Below, piece by piece: positions 9,768-17,498 of a stretch of DNA of 37,351 nucleotides. The notes below the pieces were generated by a model. That model was not told the origin of the DNA. It saw only the letters and a program-made list of their open reading frames with translations, and ran no database searches. A program made the position numbers and the translations under genes. The stretch lies in assembly GCA_006218025.1 (NCBI GenBank), contig VBWA01000027.1, positions 1 through 37,351 of the forward strand, read 5' to 3'. Positions within the stretch are counted from its first letter, which is position 1. Each line of letters begins with the position of its first letter. The stretch comes from Rhodocyclaceae bacterium. GTDB taxonomy: Bacteria; Pseudomonadota; Gammaproteobacteria; Burkholderiales; Rhodocyclaceae.

Positions 9768-12008
9768 TCAATTTGCCACGCAATCCACGTAATAGCGCAC
9801 GGCGCCGTTGCTGGCATCCTTCACCAAGCCATGAATGTCGGTCTCGAAGCCGGGGAATTTCTCGTTGAACTCGCGGGCGAACTGCAGGTAACGCACGATG
9901 GTGGCATTGAAGCGCTCCCCCGGAATCAGCAGCGGAATTCCCGGCGGGTAAGGCGTCAATAGCACCGCAGTGACGCGGTTCTCGAGTTCGTCGATCGAAA
10001 CCCGGTCGATCTCGCGATGCGCCATCTTGGCAAACGCATCGGCCGGGCGCATCGCCGGCACCATGTTGGACAGATACATCTTGGTGGTCAGGCGGGCGAT
10101 GTCGCGCGCCTTGTACACCTCGTGGATCTGCGTACATAGATCGCGCAGGCCGACGCGCTCGTAGCGCGGATGCTTGGCGACGAACTCGGGCAGCACCTTC
10201 CACAGCGGATGGTTGCGGTCGTAGTCGTCCTTGAACTGCTGCAGGGCGGTCACCAGGGTATTCCAGCGGCCCTTGGTGATGCCGATGGTGAACATGATGA
10301 AGAAGGAATAGAGGCCGCACTTCTCGACGATCACGCCGTGCTCGGCGAGATACTTGGTGACGATCGCGGCGGGAATGCCGAAGTCATCCGAGAAATCGCC
10401 ATCGACGTCGAGGCCCGGCGTGATGACCGTGGCCTTGATCGGGTCGAGCAGGTTGAAGCCCTTGGCCAGCTTGCCGAAGCCGTGCCAGCGGTCGCCGGGC
10501 TTGAGCATCCAGGCGTCGCGCTCCTCGATGCCTTCCTCGGACAGGTCGTCCGGGCCCCAGACCTTGAACCACCAGTCGGCGCCCCATTCCTTGTCCACCT
10601 TGCGCATGGCGCGGCGGAAATCCAGCGCCTCGGCGATCGACTCCTCGACCAGCGCCCTGCCGCCGGGTTCTTCCATCATCGCTGCGGCCACGTCGCAGGA
10701 GGCGATGATCGAATACTGCGGGGAGGTCGAGGTGTGCATCAGGTAGGCTTCGTTGAACACGTCGCGGTCGAGCTTGTTGTTCTCGGCGTCCTGCACCAGG
10801 ATCTGCGAGGCCTGCGAGAGGCCGGCCAGCAGCTTGTGCGTCGACTGCGTGGAGAAGATCATCGATTCCTTGCAGCGCGGCCGGTCGGCGCCGATGGCGT
10901 GGTAGTCGCCGTAGAAATCGTGGAAGGCCGCGTGCGGCAGCCAGGCCTCGTCGAAGTGCAGGGTGTCGATCTTGCCGTCGAGCATCTCCTTGATTTCCTC
11001 GACGTTGTAGAGGATGCCGTCATAGGTGCTCTGGGTGATGGTCAGCACGCGCGGCTTGGCGTTCTTGTCGGTGGCAAAGGGATGGGCGGCGATCTTCTTC
11101 TGGATGTTCTTCCAGCGAAATTCCTCCTTCGGGATCGGGCCGATGATGCCGAAGTTGTTGCGCGTCGGCATCAGGAACACCGGAATCGCGCCGGTCATCA
11201 TGATCGCGTGCAGCACGGACTTGTGGCAGTTGCGGTCCACCACCACGATGTCGCCCGGCGCCACGGTGGAATGCCAGACGATTTTGTTCGAGGTCGAGGT
11301 GCCGTTGGTGACGAAGAACAAATGATCGGCGTTGAAGATGCGCGCGGCGTTGCGCTCGGATGCGGCCACCGGACCCGTGTGGTCGAGAAGCTGGCCGAGT
11401 TCCTCGACCGCGTTGCAGACGTCGGCGCGCAACATGTTCTCGCCGAAGAACTGGTGGAACATCTGGCCCACCGGCGACTTGAGGAAAGCCACGCCGCCAG
11501 AATGGCCGGGGCAGTGCCACGAGTAGGAACCGTCGGCGGCGTAGTGCACCAGCGCACGGAAGAATGGCGGCGGCAGCGAATCGAGATAGGTCTTCGCCTC
11601 GCGCACCACGTGGCGGGCGATGAATTCCGGCGTGTCCTCGAACATGTGGATGAAGCCGTGCAGCTCGCGCAGGATGTCGTTGGGGATGTGTCGGCTGGTG
11701 CGCGTCTCGCCATGCAGGAAGATCGGAATCTCGGCATTCTTGTAGCGGATTTCCTCGACGAAAGCGCGCAGTTCGGCGATGGTTTCCTCCGCCCGGTTGG
11801 CGAGCTCCTCGTCGTCGATGGACAGAATGAAGGCCGAGGCGCGGCTCTGCTGCTGGGCAAAGGAGCTCAGGTCGCCGTAGCTGGTGACGCCCAGCACGTC
11901 CATGCCTTCCTTTTCGATGGCGTCGGCCAGGGCGCGGATGCCCAGGCCCGAGGCGTTCTCGGAACGGAAGTCCTCGTCGATGATGATGATGGGAAAGTGG
12001 AAGCGCAT
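9768..12008 (-). CDS. PLP-dependent arginine/lysine/ornithine decarboxylase
   Basis: A fold-type I (group III) basic amino acid decarboxylase of 746 residues, with an N-terminal receiver-like wing domain, a PLP core and a C-terminal domain. The PLP lysine is Lys392 in STQSTHKLLAGLSQAS. HFDEAW (351-356) supplies the cofactor-binding Asp, and SWHCPGHSGGVAF lies near 163-175. Overall it resembles E. coli AdiA/LdcC/SpeC, and by eye the C-terminal half is closest to AdiA. Substrate (arginine, lysine or ornithine) cannot be settled from sequence reading, so no symbol is given. GGTAGG lies just upstream of the ATG as a ribosome site. It probably serves polyamine synthesis or acid resistance. Confidence 0.9.
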   Translation of the reverse strand: MRFHFPIIIIDEDFRSENASGLGIRALADAIEKEGMDVLGVTSYGDLSSFAQQQSRASAFILSIDDEELANRAEETIAELRAFVEEIRYKNAEIPIFLHGETRTSRHIPNDILRELHGFIHMFEDTPEFIARHVVREAKTYLDSLPPPFFRALVHYAADGSYSWHCPGHSGGVAFLKSPVGQMFHQFFGENMLRADVCNAVEELGQLLDHTGPVAASERNAARIFNADHLFFVTNGTSTSNKIVWHSTVAPGDIVVVDRNCHKSVLHAIMMTGAIPVFLMPTRNNFGIIGPIPKEEFRWKNIQKKIAAHPFATDKNAKPRVLTITQSTYDGILYNVEEIKEMLDGKIDTLHFDEAWLPHAAFHDFYGDYHAIGADRPRCKESMIFSTQSTHKLLAGLSQASQILVQDAENNKLDRDVFNEAYLMHTSTSPQYSIIASCDVAAAMMEEPGGRALVEESIAEALDFRRAMRKVDKEWGADWWFKVWGPDDLSEEGIEERDAWMLKPGDRWHGFGKLAKGFNLLDPIKATVITPGLDVDGDFSDDFGIPAAIVTKYLAEHGVIVEKCGLYSFFIMFTIGITKGRWNTLVTALQQFKDDYDRNHPLWKVLPEFVAKHPRYERVGLRDLCTQIHEVYKARDIARLTTKMYLSNMVPAMRPADAFAKMAHREIDRVSIDELENRVTAVLLTPYPPGIPLLIPGERFNATIVRYLQFAREFNEKFPGFETDIHGLVKDASNGAVRYYVDCVAN

Positions 12009-12037
12009 TTTTTACCTACCCCCTAAAAACTTGCCCC

Positions 12038-12125
12038 GCCCCACGGTCGGCTTTGCACAGCCGACCGGCTTCGGCAGCACGGAGCAATGCTCCGCGAAAC
12101 CCTGCCTTCGCCCCGTGGAAGGGGG
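12038..12125 (+). repeat. Structured intergenic repeat, element B copy 2
   Basis: The hairpin GGTCGGCT-TTGCAC-AGCCGACC (12045-12066) has the same loop as copy 1 and paired changes in both arms. A second hairpin CGGAGC-AAT-GCTCCG spans 12080-12094, and CCCC/GGGG arms follow at 12111-12124. It fills the gap between dcd and the decarboxylase gene, and could also act as a terminator or RNA-stability element between them. Confidence 0.7.
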
Positions 12126-12170
12126 TAACGGTTGTTCGGCCGCGAACGACGCGGCCTCCGTGTTACATGG

Positions 12171-12737
12171 TCAGATCTTCGGCAAGGTCACGCCGACCTG
12201 GCCCTGGTATTTGCCGCCGCGATCCTTGTAGGAGGTCTCGCAGACTTCGTCGGCTTCGAAGAACAGCACCTGGGCGCAGCCTTCGCCGGCGTAAATCTTG
12301 GCCGGCAGCGGCGTGGTGTTGGAAAATTCCAGCGTCACGTAGCCCTCCCATTCCGGCTCGAAGGGCGTCACGTTGACGATGATGCCGCAGCGCGCGTAGG
12401 TGCTCTTGCCGAGGCACACGGTCAGCACATTGCGCGGAATGCGGAAGTACTCCAGGGTGCGCGCCAGGGCGAAGGAGTTGGGCGGGATGATGCAATGGTC
12501 GCCATCCATCTCGACAAAGGAATTGGGATCGAAATTCTTCGGATCGACAATGGTCGAGTAGATGTTTGTGAACACGCGGAATTCGCGCGAGCAGCGAATG
12601 TCGTAACCGTAGCTGGAGGTCCCGTAGGACACGATCTTCTGGCCGTCGACCTCGCGCACCATGTCGGGCTCGAAGGGTTCGATCATTCCGTGCTGGGCCG
12701 CCATGCGGCGGATCCACTTGTCACACTTGATGGTCAT
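12171..12737 (-). CDS. dcd: dCTP deaminase
   Basis: Deaminates dCTP to dUTP for thymidylate synthesis. The 188-residue protein is full length. [16 protein letters not shown] (41-56) and [29 protein letters not shown] (109-137) carry the nucleotide-binding Ser/Arg residues and the catalytic glutamate at 137. The C-terminus [19 protein letters not shown] is the closing lid. Proteobacterial dcd often sits near apbC and metG; here the bio genes separate it from apbC. Repeat element A lies 11 bases upstream of its ATG. Confidence 0.97.
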   Translation of the reverse strand: MTIKCDKWIRRMAAQHGMIEPFEPDMVREVDGQKIVSYGTSSYGYDIRCSREFRVFTNIYSTIVDPKNFDPNSFVEMDGDHCIIPPNSFALARTLEYFRIPRNVLTVCLGKSTYARCGIIVNVTPFEPEWEGYVTLEFSNTTPLPAKIYAGEGCAQVLFFEADEVCETSYKDRGGKYQGQVGVTLPKI

Positions 12738-12748
12738 GGTTCATCCGG

Positions 12749-12826
12749 AAAACGAAGTTTCAGTGAAGGCTAATGCCGGGTTTACGGCGTTAAGCGAAGC
12801 GGCCGTATCTAAAAGGAAACTCAAGG
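12749..12826 (+). repeat. Structured intergenic repeat, element A copy 2
   Basis: Matches 11-93. The stem is TAATGCCG then CGGCGTTA, where one pair is a G-U wobble replacing the G-C of copy 1. It occupies the dcd upstream region on the plus strand, so in the dcd transcript it would be read in the opposite sense. Confidence 0.7.
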
Positions 12827-12855
12827 GGGCGCAGTATACGCGGCCTGAGCGGGTT

Positions 12856-13524
12856 TCAGGACAGCAACCCGGCCAACCGGGCGACCCCGGCCCGGGGGCT
12901 GGCGCGCAGAATGGCCACCCGCGGGATACCCGGCGCATGGTGCGACAGGGTTTCCAGCGTGGCATCGAGCGCAACCGTCGAATCCGGCGATTCATTGACC
13001 GCAATCGCCGTGACGCCAGCGCCGACTTCTGCCAGTGCCGCGAGCGCAGTCAGCGTATGGCTGAGGCTGCCCAGGTAGCTGCCGGCCACCAGGATGCAGG
13101 GCAAGCCGCTGGCGGCGATCCAGTCGCGCACGGTATGGGTGGCGTCGAGCGGCGCCATGACGCCGCCGACGCCTTCCACCAGCAGCGGCCGCTGCGGCGC
13201 GGCAACGACGCGGCGCGTAAAAGCGACCAGATCGTCGAAATCGATCCGGCGTCCTTCCCGCGCTGCCGCCATGTCCGGCGACAGCGCCGCGGCGAAACGC
13301 CAAGGCGCGATGGCATCCAGTCCGGCAGGGCCCGCATCGCGCCCGAGCGCGGCCAGCAAGGCCCCGGCATCGCTTGCCTGCGGCTGCAGCGGATCGAAGC
13401 CGGACAGCACCGGCTTGATCGCCGCCGGGCGCCGGCCCTCGGCCCGCCAGTGGCGCAGCAGGGCACAGGCAAGCCAGGTCTTGCCGATGTCGGTACCGGT
13501 GCCGGTGATAAAATGCGCCTCCAC
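12856..13524 (-). CDS. bioD: Dethiobiotin synthetase
   Basis: ATP-dependent closure of the ureido ring on 7,8-diaminopelargonic acid to give dethiobiotin. The 222-residue protein opens with the P-loop FITGTGTDIGKTW. It also has KPVLSGFDP (substrate-lysine region) and VEGVGGVMAPL (EGxGG motif) near 115-125, both typical of BioD. The start is GTG at 13524 with AAGGAG seven bases upstream. It is transcribed divergently from bioA across 65 bases. No bioB, bioC or bioH is seen in the window. Confidence 0.95.
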   Translation of the reverse strand: MEAHFITGTGTDIGKTWLACALLRHWRAEGRRPAAIKPVLSGFDPLQPQASDAGALLAALGRDAGPAGLDAIAPWRFAAALSPDMAAAREGRRIDFDDLVAFTRRVVAAPQRPLLVEGVGGVMAPLDATHTVRDWIAASGLPCILVAGSYLGSLSHTLTALAALAEVGAGVTAIAVNESPDSTVALDATLETLSHHAPGIPRVAILRASPRAGVARLAGLLS

Positions 13525-13589
13525 CCTGCTTCTCCTTTTTGCTGCTGCTGGCGCGCCATTCTAGCCGCCGCCGCCTGCCGGTTCCCACA

Positions 13590-14888
13590 ATGTCCGAAGC
13601 CCGCGACTGGCTCACCGAGGGCCTGCCCCACATCTGGCTGCCCTACACCCAGATGGCCACCGCCACACCACCGCTGGCGGTGGTTGCCACGCAAGGCGCG
13701 CGCATCCGTCTCGGCGACGGCCGCGAACTGATCGACGGCATTTCCTCGTGGTGGACCGCCTGCCACGGCTACAACCACCCGCACATCCGCGCCGCCGTCG
13801 AGCAACAACTGGCGACCCTGCCGCATGTGATGTTCGCCGGCCTGGTGCACGAGCCGGCGCTGCGGCTGGCGCAACGCCTGGCTGCGCTGTTGCCGGGCGA
13901 CCTCGAGCGCGTCTTCTTCACCGAATCCGGTTCGGTGGCCGTGGAAGTCGCGCTCAAGATGGCGATCCAGTACTGGCGCAACAAGGGCCAGGAGGAAAAG
14001 AAGCGCATCGTCTATTTCCGCCACGCCTATCACGGCGACACCTTCGCCACGATGGCGCTGTGCGACCCCGAAGAGGGCATGCACACGCTGTTCGCCGGGA
14101 CCATGCCGGACCAGCTGATGGCCGAGCTGCCGACTGACGAGAGCCTGCGCCGCGCCTTCGACCTGCTGCTGGAGACCCACGCCGAACGCCTCGCCGCCGT
14201 CATCGTCGAGCCGCTGGTGCAGGGCGCCGGCGGCATGAAGATGCACGACGCGCAGACGCTGGCTTTCATCGCCGAGGCCTGCACCCGACACAAGGTGCTG
14301 CTGATCGCCGATGAAATCATGACCGGCTTCGGCCGCACGGGCCGCATGTTCGCCTGCGAGGAAGCCACTCAGTTGACAAACACGGTTCCCGACATCGTCT
14401 GCCTCTCGAAGGCGCTGACCGGCGGCACGCTGCCGCTGGCGGCCACCGTGGCGCGCCGTCACGTGTTCGAGGCCTTCCTGTCCGACGACCCGTCGGCCGC
14501 ACTGATGCACGGCCCCACCTACATGGCCAATGCGCTGGCCTGCGCCGCCGCCAACGCCTCGCTCGACCTGTTCGAGCCCGTTCACAATTCGCCGCGCCTG
14601 GCGCAGGTGGCGGCGATCGAGGTGCGGTTGAGCGCAGAACTCGCGCCCTGCCGCGAACTCGCCGGCATCGCCGCGGTGCGCGTCAAGGGCGCCATCGGCG
14701 CGGTGGAACTCAGTGGCGACATCGATCTCAAGCACTTGCGCCTGCGCTTCGCCGAGCTCGGCGTCTGGGTCCGTCCCTTCGGCAACGTGGTGTATCTGAT
14801 GCCACCCTTCATCATCGCCGCCGACGAACTGGCGACGCTCACCGCCGCCGTGCGCAAGGTGCTGGACGAGCGCGCGGCCCAACTCTGA
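13590..14888 (+). CDS. bioA: Adenosylmethionine-8-amino-7-oxononanoate aminotransferase
   Basis: Converts 7-keto-8-aminopelargonate to 7,8-diaminopelargonate, using S-adenosylmethionine as amino donor and PLP. The 432-residue protein contains the BioA-specific GISSWWTACHGYNHP (Trp54/Trp55), IADEIMTGFGRTG with the PLP-ring Asp, and LSKALTGGTLPLA with Lys274 as the Schiff-base lysine, the same number as in E. coli. HGPTYMANALACAAANASL also matches. Translation starts at ATG 13590; the 17 in-frame codons upstream are not BioA-like. The stop shares one base with the bioF start (TGATG). Confidence 0.96.
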   Translation: MSEARDWLTEGLPHIWLPYTQMATATPPLAVVATQGARIRLGDGRELIDGISSWWTACHGYNHPHIRAAVEQQLATLPHVMFAGLVHEPALRLAQRLAALLPGDLERVFFTESGSVAVEVALKMAIQYWRNKGQEEKKRIVYFRHAYHGDTFATMALCDPEEGMHTLFAGTMPDQLMAELPTDESLRRAFDLLLETHAERLAAVIVEPLVQGAGGMKMHDAQTLAFIAEACTRHKVLLIADEIMTGFGRTGRMFACEEATQLTNTVPDIVCLSKALTGGTLPLAATVARRHVFEAFLSDDPSAALMHGPTYMANALACAAANASLDLFEPVHNSPRLAQVAAIEVRLSAELAPCRELAGIAAVRVKGAIGAVELSGDIDLKHLRLRFAELGVWVRPFGNVVYLMPPFIIAADELATLTAAVRKVLDERAAQL

Positions 14889-16057
14889 TGGACGCCGACC
14901 TCGACAGGCTCCTGCAGGCAGGGCTTGAGCAGATCGATGCGGCCGGGCTGCGGCGCCGCCTGCGGCCCTGGCACTGGCACAACGGGGCTTTGCACGATGC
15001 CGACGGCCGCGCCCTGATCGACGCCTCGTCGAACGACTACCTGGGCCTCTCCCAGCATCCGCTGGTGAAGACGCGCGCCGCCGAATGGGCCGAGCGCCAC
15101 GGCGCCGGAGCGCCGGCCTCGCGCCTCGTCACCGGCACGCGCGACATCACCCTGGCGGTCGAAGAAAAGCTGGCGGCCTTCAAGCGCTGCGAAGCCGCGC
15201 TGCTGTTCTCCACCGGCTTCCAGGCCAACGCCACGGTGATTCCTGCGCTCACGAAAGTCGGCGCTGGTGAGACGGCGATTTTCAGCGACGAGCTCAATCA
15301 CGCCAGCATCATCCACGGCGTGCGCGTCGCGAAGAGCCGGACCGGGATTTTTCGCCACAACGATCTCGACCACCTCGACCACCTGCTGCGCCAGACCACG
15401 GGACGCAAGCTGATACTCACCGAATCGGTGTTCAGCATGGACGGCGGCCGCGCCGACCTGCCTGCGCTGGTGCAACTGGCCGAACGCCACGGCGCGGTGC
15501 TCTACGTCGACGAAGCGCATGCCACCGGCGTACTGGGACCGCAGGGCCGCGGGCTCGCAGCAGAGTGCGGCGGCGTGGATGTGGTGATGGGCACGCTGGG
15601 CAAGGCGCTGGGCGCCTTCGGCGCCTACATCGCCGGGTCGCGCGCACTGATCGACTGGCTGGTGAATCGCTGCCCCGGCTTCATCTACACCACGGCATTG
15701 CCGCCTGCGGTGCTCGGCGCGGTCGATGCCGCGCTCGATCTGGTGCCGACGATGGACGCCGAGCGGGCACGACTGGCGACGAATTCACAACGCTTGCGCG
15801 ACGCGCTCGCATTGCGCAACTACGACACGCTGGGTTCCAGCACCCAGATCGTACCCGCGGTGATCGGCAGCGCGGAAGACGCGCTGGCCGCCGCGCAAGA
15901 ACTGGAAGATGCGGGCGTGCTGGGCGTCGCCATCCGCCCGCCGACCGTGCCCGAAGGCACCAGCCGACTGCGCCTGACGCTGCACAGCAATCTCGGCGAG
16001 GCCGGCCTGCAGCGGCTGCTCGACGCCGTCGCCGCCAGCCTGCCGCCGAGGCCGTAA
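14888..16057 (+). CDS. bioF: 8-amino-7-oxononanoate synthase
   Basis: Decarboxylative condensation of L-alanine with pimeloyl-ACP or pimeloyl-CoA, the step before BioA. The 389-residue alpha-oxoamine synthase shows SSNDYLGLSQHP, DELNHASIIHG, YVDEAHATGVLG (PLP-binding Asp/His) and GTLGKALGAFG with the catalytic Lys239. It overlaps bioA by one base and is certainly co-transcribed. A short transcript end is likely because an inverted repeat follows at 16086-16157. Confidence 0.96.
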   Translation: MDADLDRLLQAGLEQIDAAGLRRRLRPWHWHNGALHDADGRALIDASSNDYLGLSQHPLVKTRAAEWAERHGAGAPASRLVTGTRDITLAVEEKLAAFKRCEAALLFSTGFQANATVIPALTKVGAGETAIFSDELNHASIIHGVRVAKSRTGIFRHNDLDHLDHLLRQTTGRKLILTESVFSMDGGRADLPALVQLAERHGAVLYVDEAHATGVLGPQGRGLAAECGGVDVVMGTLGKALGAFGAYIAGSRALIDWLVNRCPGFIYTTALPPAVLGAVDAALDLVPTMDAERARLATNSQRLRDALALRNYDTLGSSTQIVPAVIGSAEDALAAAQELEDAGVLGVAIRPPTVPEGTSRLRLTLHSNLGEAGLQRLLDAVAASLPPRP

Positions 16058-16085
16058 GACCGGTAGATCGTTCCGCCAACAATTA

Positions 16086-16157
16086 CCGTTCGCGGTGAGC
16101 CTGTCGAACCGCCCAAGCCACGCCGCTAGCGGCCTTCGACAGGCTCAGGCCGAACGG
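16086..16157. repeat. Inverted repeat of the common 'TTCGACAGGCTCA' intergenic type; possible bidirectional terminator
   Basis: The left arm 16086-16108 and right arm 16135-16157 are reverse complements at 20 of 23 positions. The core is TTCGACAGGCTCA with CGAACGG at the outer end, and a 26-base spacer separates the arms. It lies between the convergent bioF and apbC genes. This core is a widespread dispersed repeat in proteobacterial genomes. A role in ending both transcripts is inferred; no T-run follows. Confidence 0.75.
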
Positions 16158-16189
16158 CTTCATTCGCATTGACTTGCCAGAACTGGCTG

Positions 16190-17281
16190 TCAGGTGTTCA
16201 TCACCTTGATCGAGGGGAACTTGCTGGTGTGGTCCTTGGCCTTTTCGGCGATCTTCACCGCGATGCGGCGCGCGATGGTCTTGTAGATCACCGTTGCCGG
16301 GCCTTCGGGATCGGCTTCGACGGTCGGCTTGCCGCCGTCCATCTGCATGCGGATCGCCATGTCGAGCGGCAGGGCGCCAAGCATTTCCACACCATAGTCA
16401 GCAGCCATCCTGTCGCCGCCGCCGGAACCGAAGATGTGTTCGGCGTGGCCGCACTTCGAACAGATGTGGATGCTCATGTTCTCGACGATGCCGAGGATCG
16501 GGATGCCGACCTTCTCGAACATCTTGAGGCCCTTGCGCGCGTCCAGCAGCGCGATGTCCTGCGGCGTGGTGACGATGATGGCGCCGGTGACCGGCACCTG
16601 CTGCGCCAGCGTCAGCTGGATGTCGCCGGTACCCGGCGGCATGTCGATGACAAGGTAATCCACGTCGCGCCAGCGCGTCTCGGTCAGCAGCTGGGTCAGG
16701 GCCTGCGTCACCATCGGACCGCGCCAGACCATGGGTTGCTCGGGGTCGATAAGGAAGCCGATCGACATGGCCTGGATGCCGTGCGCCTCCATCGGCTCGA
16801 GGCCCTTGCCGTCGGTCGACTCGGGCCGGCCGCTGGCGATGCCCAGCATCTGCGGCAGCGAAGGGCCATAGATGTCGGCATCCAGCAGGCCCACCGTGGC
16901 GCCTTCGGCGGCCAGCGCCAGCGCCAGATTGACGGCGGTGGTCGACTTGCCGACGCCGCCCTTGCCGCTGGCCACCGCGATGATGTTCTTGACGCCCGGA
17001 ACCAGCTTGACGCCCTTCTGCACCGCATGGGTGACCACCTTCGAAAAGACGTTGGCGCTGACATTGCCGATGCCGGGGATGGTCTTCAGCTGCGCGATCA
17101 CCGCCGTGCGCAGGCCTTCGATCTGGCTCTTCGCCGGGTAGCCCAGCTCGACGTCGAGCGCAACGTCGCTGCCCGTGATCTTGATGTTCCTGGCACTGCG
17201 GCTGCTGACCAGATCCTTGCCGGTATTGGCATCGACCACAGTGCTGAGTGCCGCCTGAATGGATTGTTCGTTGATGGACAT
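16190..17281 (-). CDS. apbC: Iron-sulfur cluster carrier ATPase Mrp/ApbC
   Basis: P-loop NTPase that carries Fe-S clusters to apo-proteins in the cytoplasm. Residues 1-90 form a MIP18/DUF59-type domain. Residues 98-350 are the Mrp/NBP35 ATPase, with the deviant Walker A ASGKGGVGKST (about 104-114), YLVIDMPPGTGD (209-220) and the cluster-bridging pair Cys274-x-x-Cys277. The 363-residue length is standard. In many proteobacteria apbC is adjacent to and divergent from metG; here 4.9 kb of accessory DNA lies between. An IscR-like operator sits about 75 bases upstream of its ATG. Confidence 0.96.
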   Translation of the reverse strand: MSINEQSIQAALSTVVDANTGKDLVSSRSARNIKITGSDVALDVELGYPAKSQIEGLRTAVIAQLKTIPGIGNVSANVFSKVVTHAVQKGVKLVPGVKNIIAVASGKGGVGKSTTAVNLALALAAEGATVGLLDADIYGPSLPQMLGIASGRPESTDGKGLEPMEAHGIQAMSIGFLIDPEQPMVWRGPMVTQALTQLLTETRWRDVDYLVIDMPPGTGDIQLTLAQQVPVTGAIIVTTPQDIALLDARKGLKMFEKVGIPILGIVENMSIHICSKCGHAEHIFGSGGGDRMAADYGVEMLGALPLDMAIRMQMDGGKPTVEADPEGPATVIYKTIARRIAVKIAEKAKDHTSKFPSIKVMNT

Positions 17282-17355
17282 GAAAGGCCTTTGATGATGA
17301 CGAAGAATGGGGAGGAAATCGTGTGCGCCGGATTATCACTCGGAACAAGCACACC

Positions 17356-17380
17356 ATACCTGAGTGAATTAGTCGGGATT
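17356..17380 (-). promoter_or_regulatory. Candidate IscR (type 1-like) operator upstream of apbC
   Basis: The 25-base stretch reads, in two parts on the plus strand, ATACCTGAGTGAA and TTAGTCGGGATT. Compared with the E. coli type 1 IscR consensus (ATASYYGACT...AGTCRRSTAT), 22 of 25 positions agree, including AGTC and both YY/RR flanks. It is 75 bases from the start of an Fe-S carrier gene, the expected kind of target. The site is seen in sequence; regulation is inferred. Confidence 0.5.
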
Positions 17381-17430
17381 TTATATTAGATTCGGCTGAT
17401 TTGCACCGAGGCGCCTGACGCCTGGCTAGA

Positions 17431-17495
17431 AGTCGGCGCTGGCAGTGCTCTGCATGCCGGGAATGCCACTTCGCGGGCCGGCAATACGGCGATTC
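17431..17495 (+). repeat. Mini-repeat edge (AGTCGGCGCTGGC family)
   Basis: The 13-base core AGTCGGCGCTGGC begins here and is followed by GCTCTGC and a CTTCGCGG stretch. The same order appears at the right end of the large repeat at 21131-21185. It fills the end of the gap between apbC and the histidine kinase gene. Isolated or repeat-linked copies also occur near 8509, 18928, 19083, 19782, 22080 and, diverged, inside metG at 23903. Confidence 0.6.
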
Positions 17496-17498
17496 CGA

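Noticed and set aside
10170-12026. A 618-codon plus-strand frame
   Set aside because: Antisense to the decarboxylase, with Val/Asp/Gly/His-rich composition and no recognisable motif.
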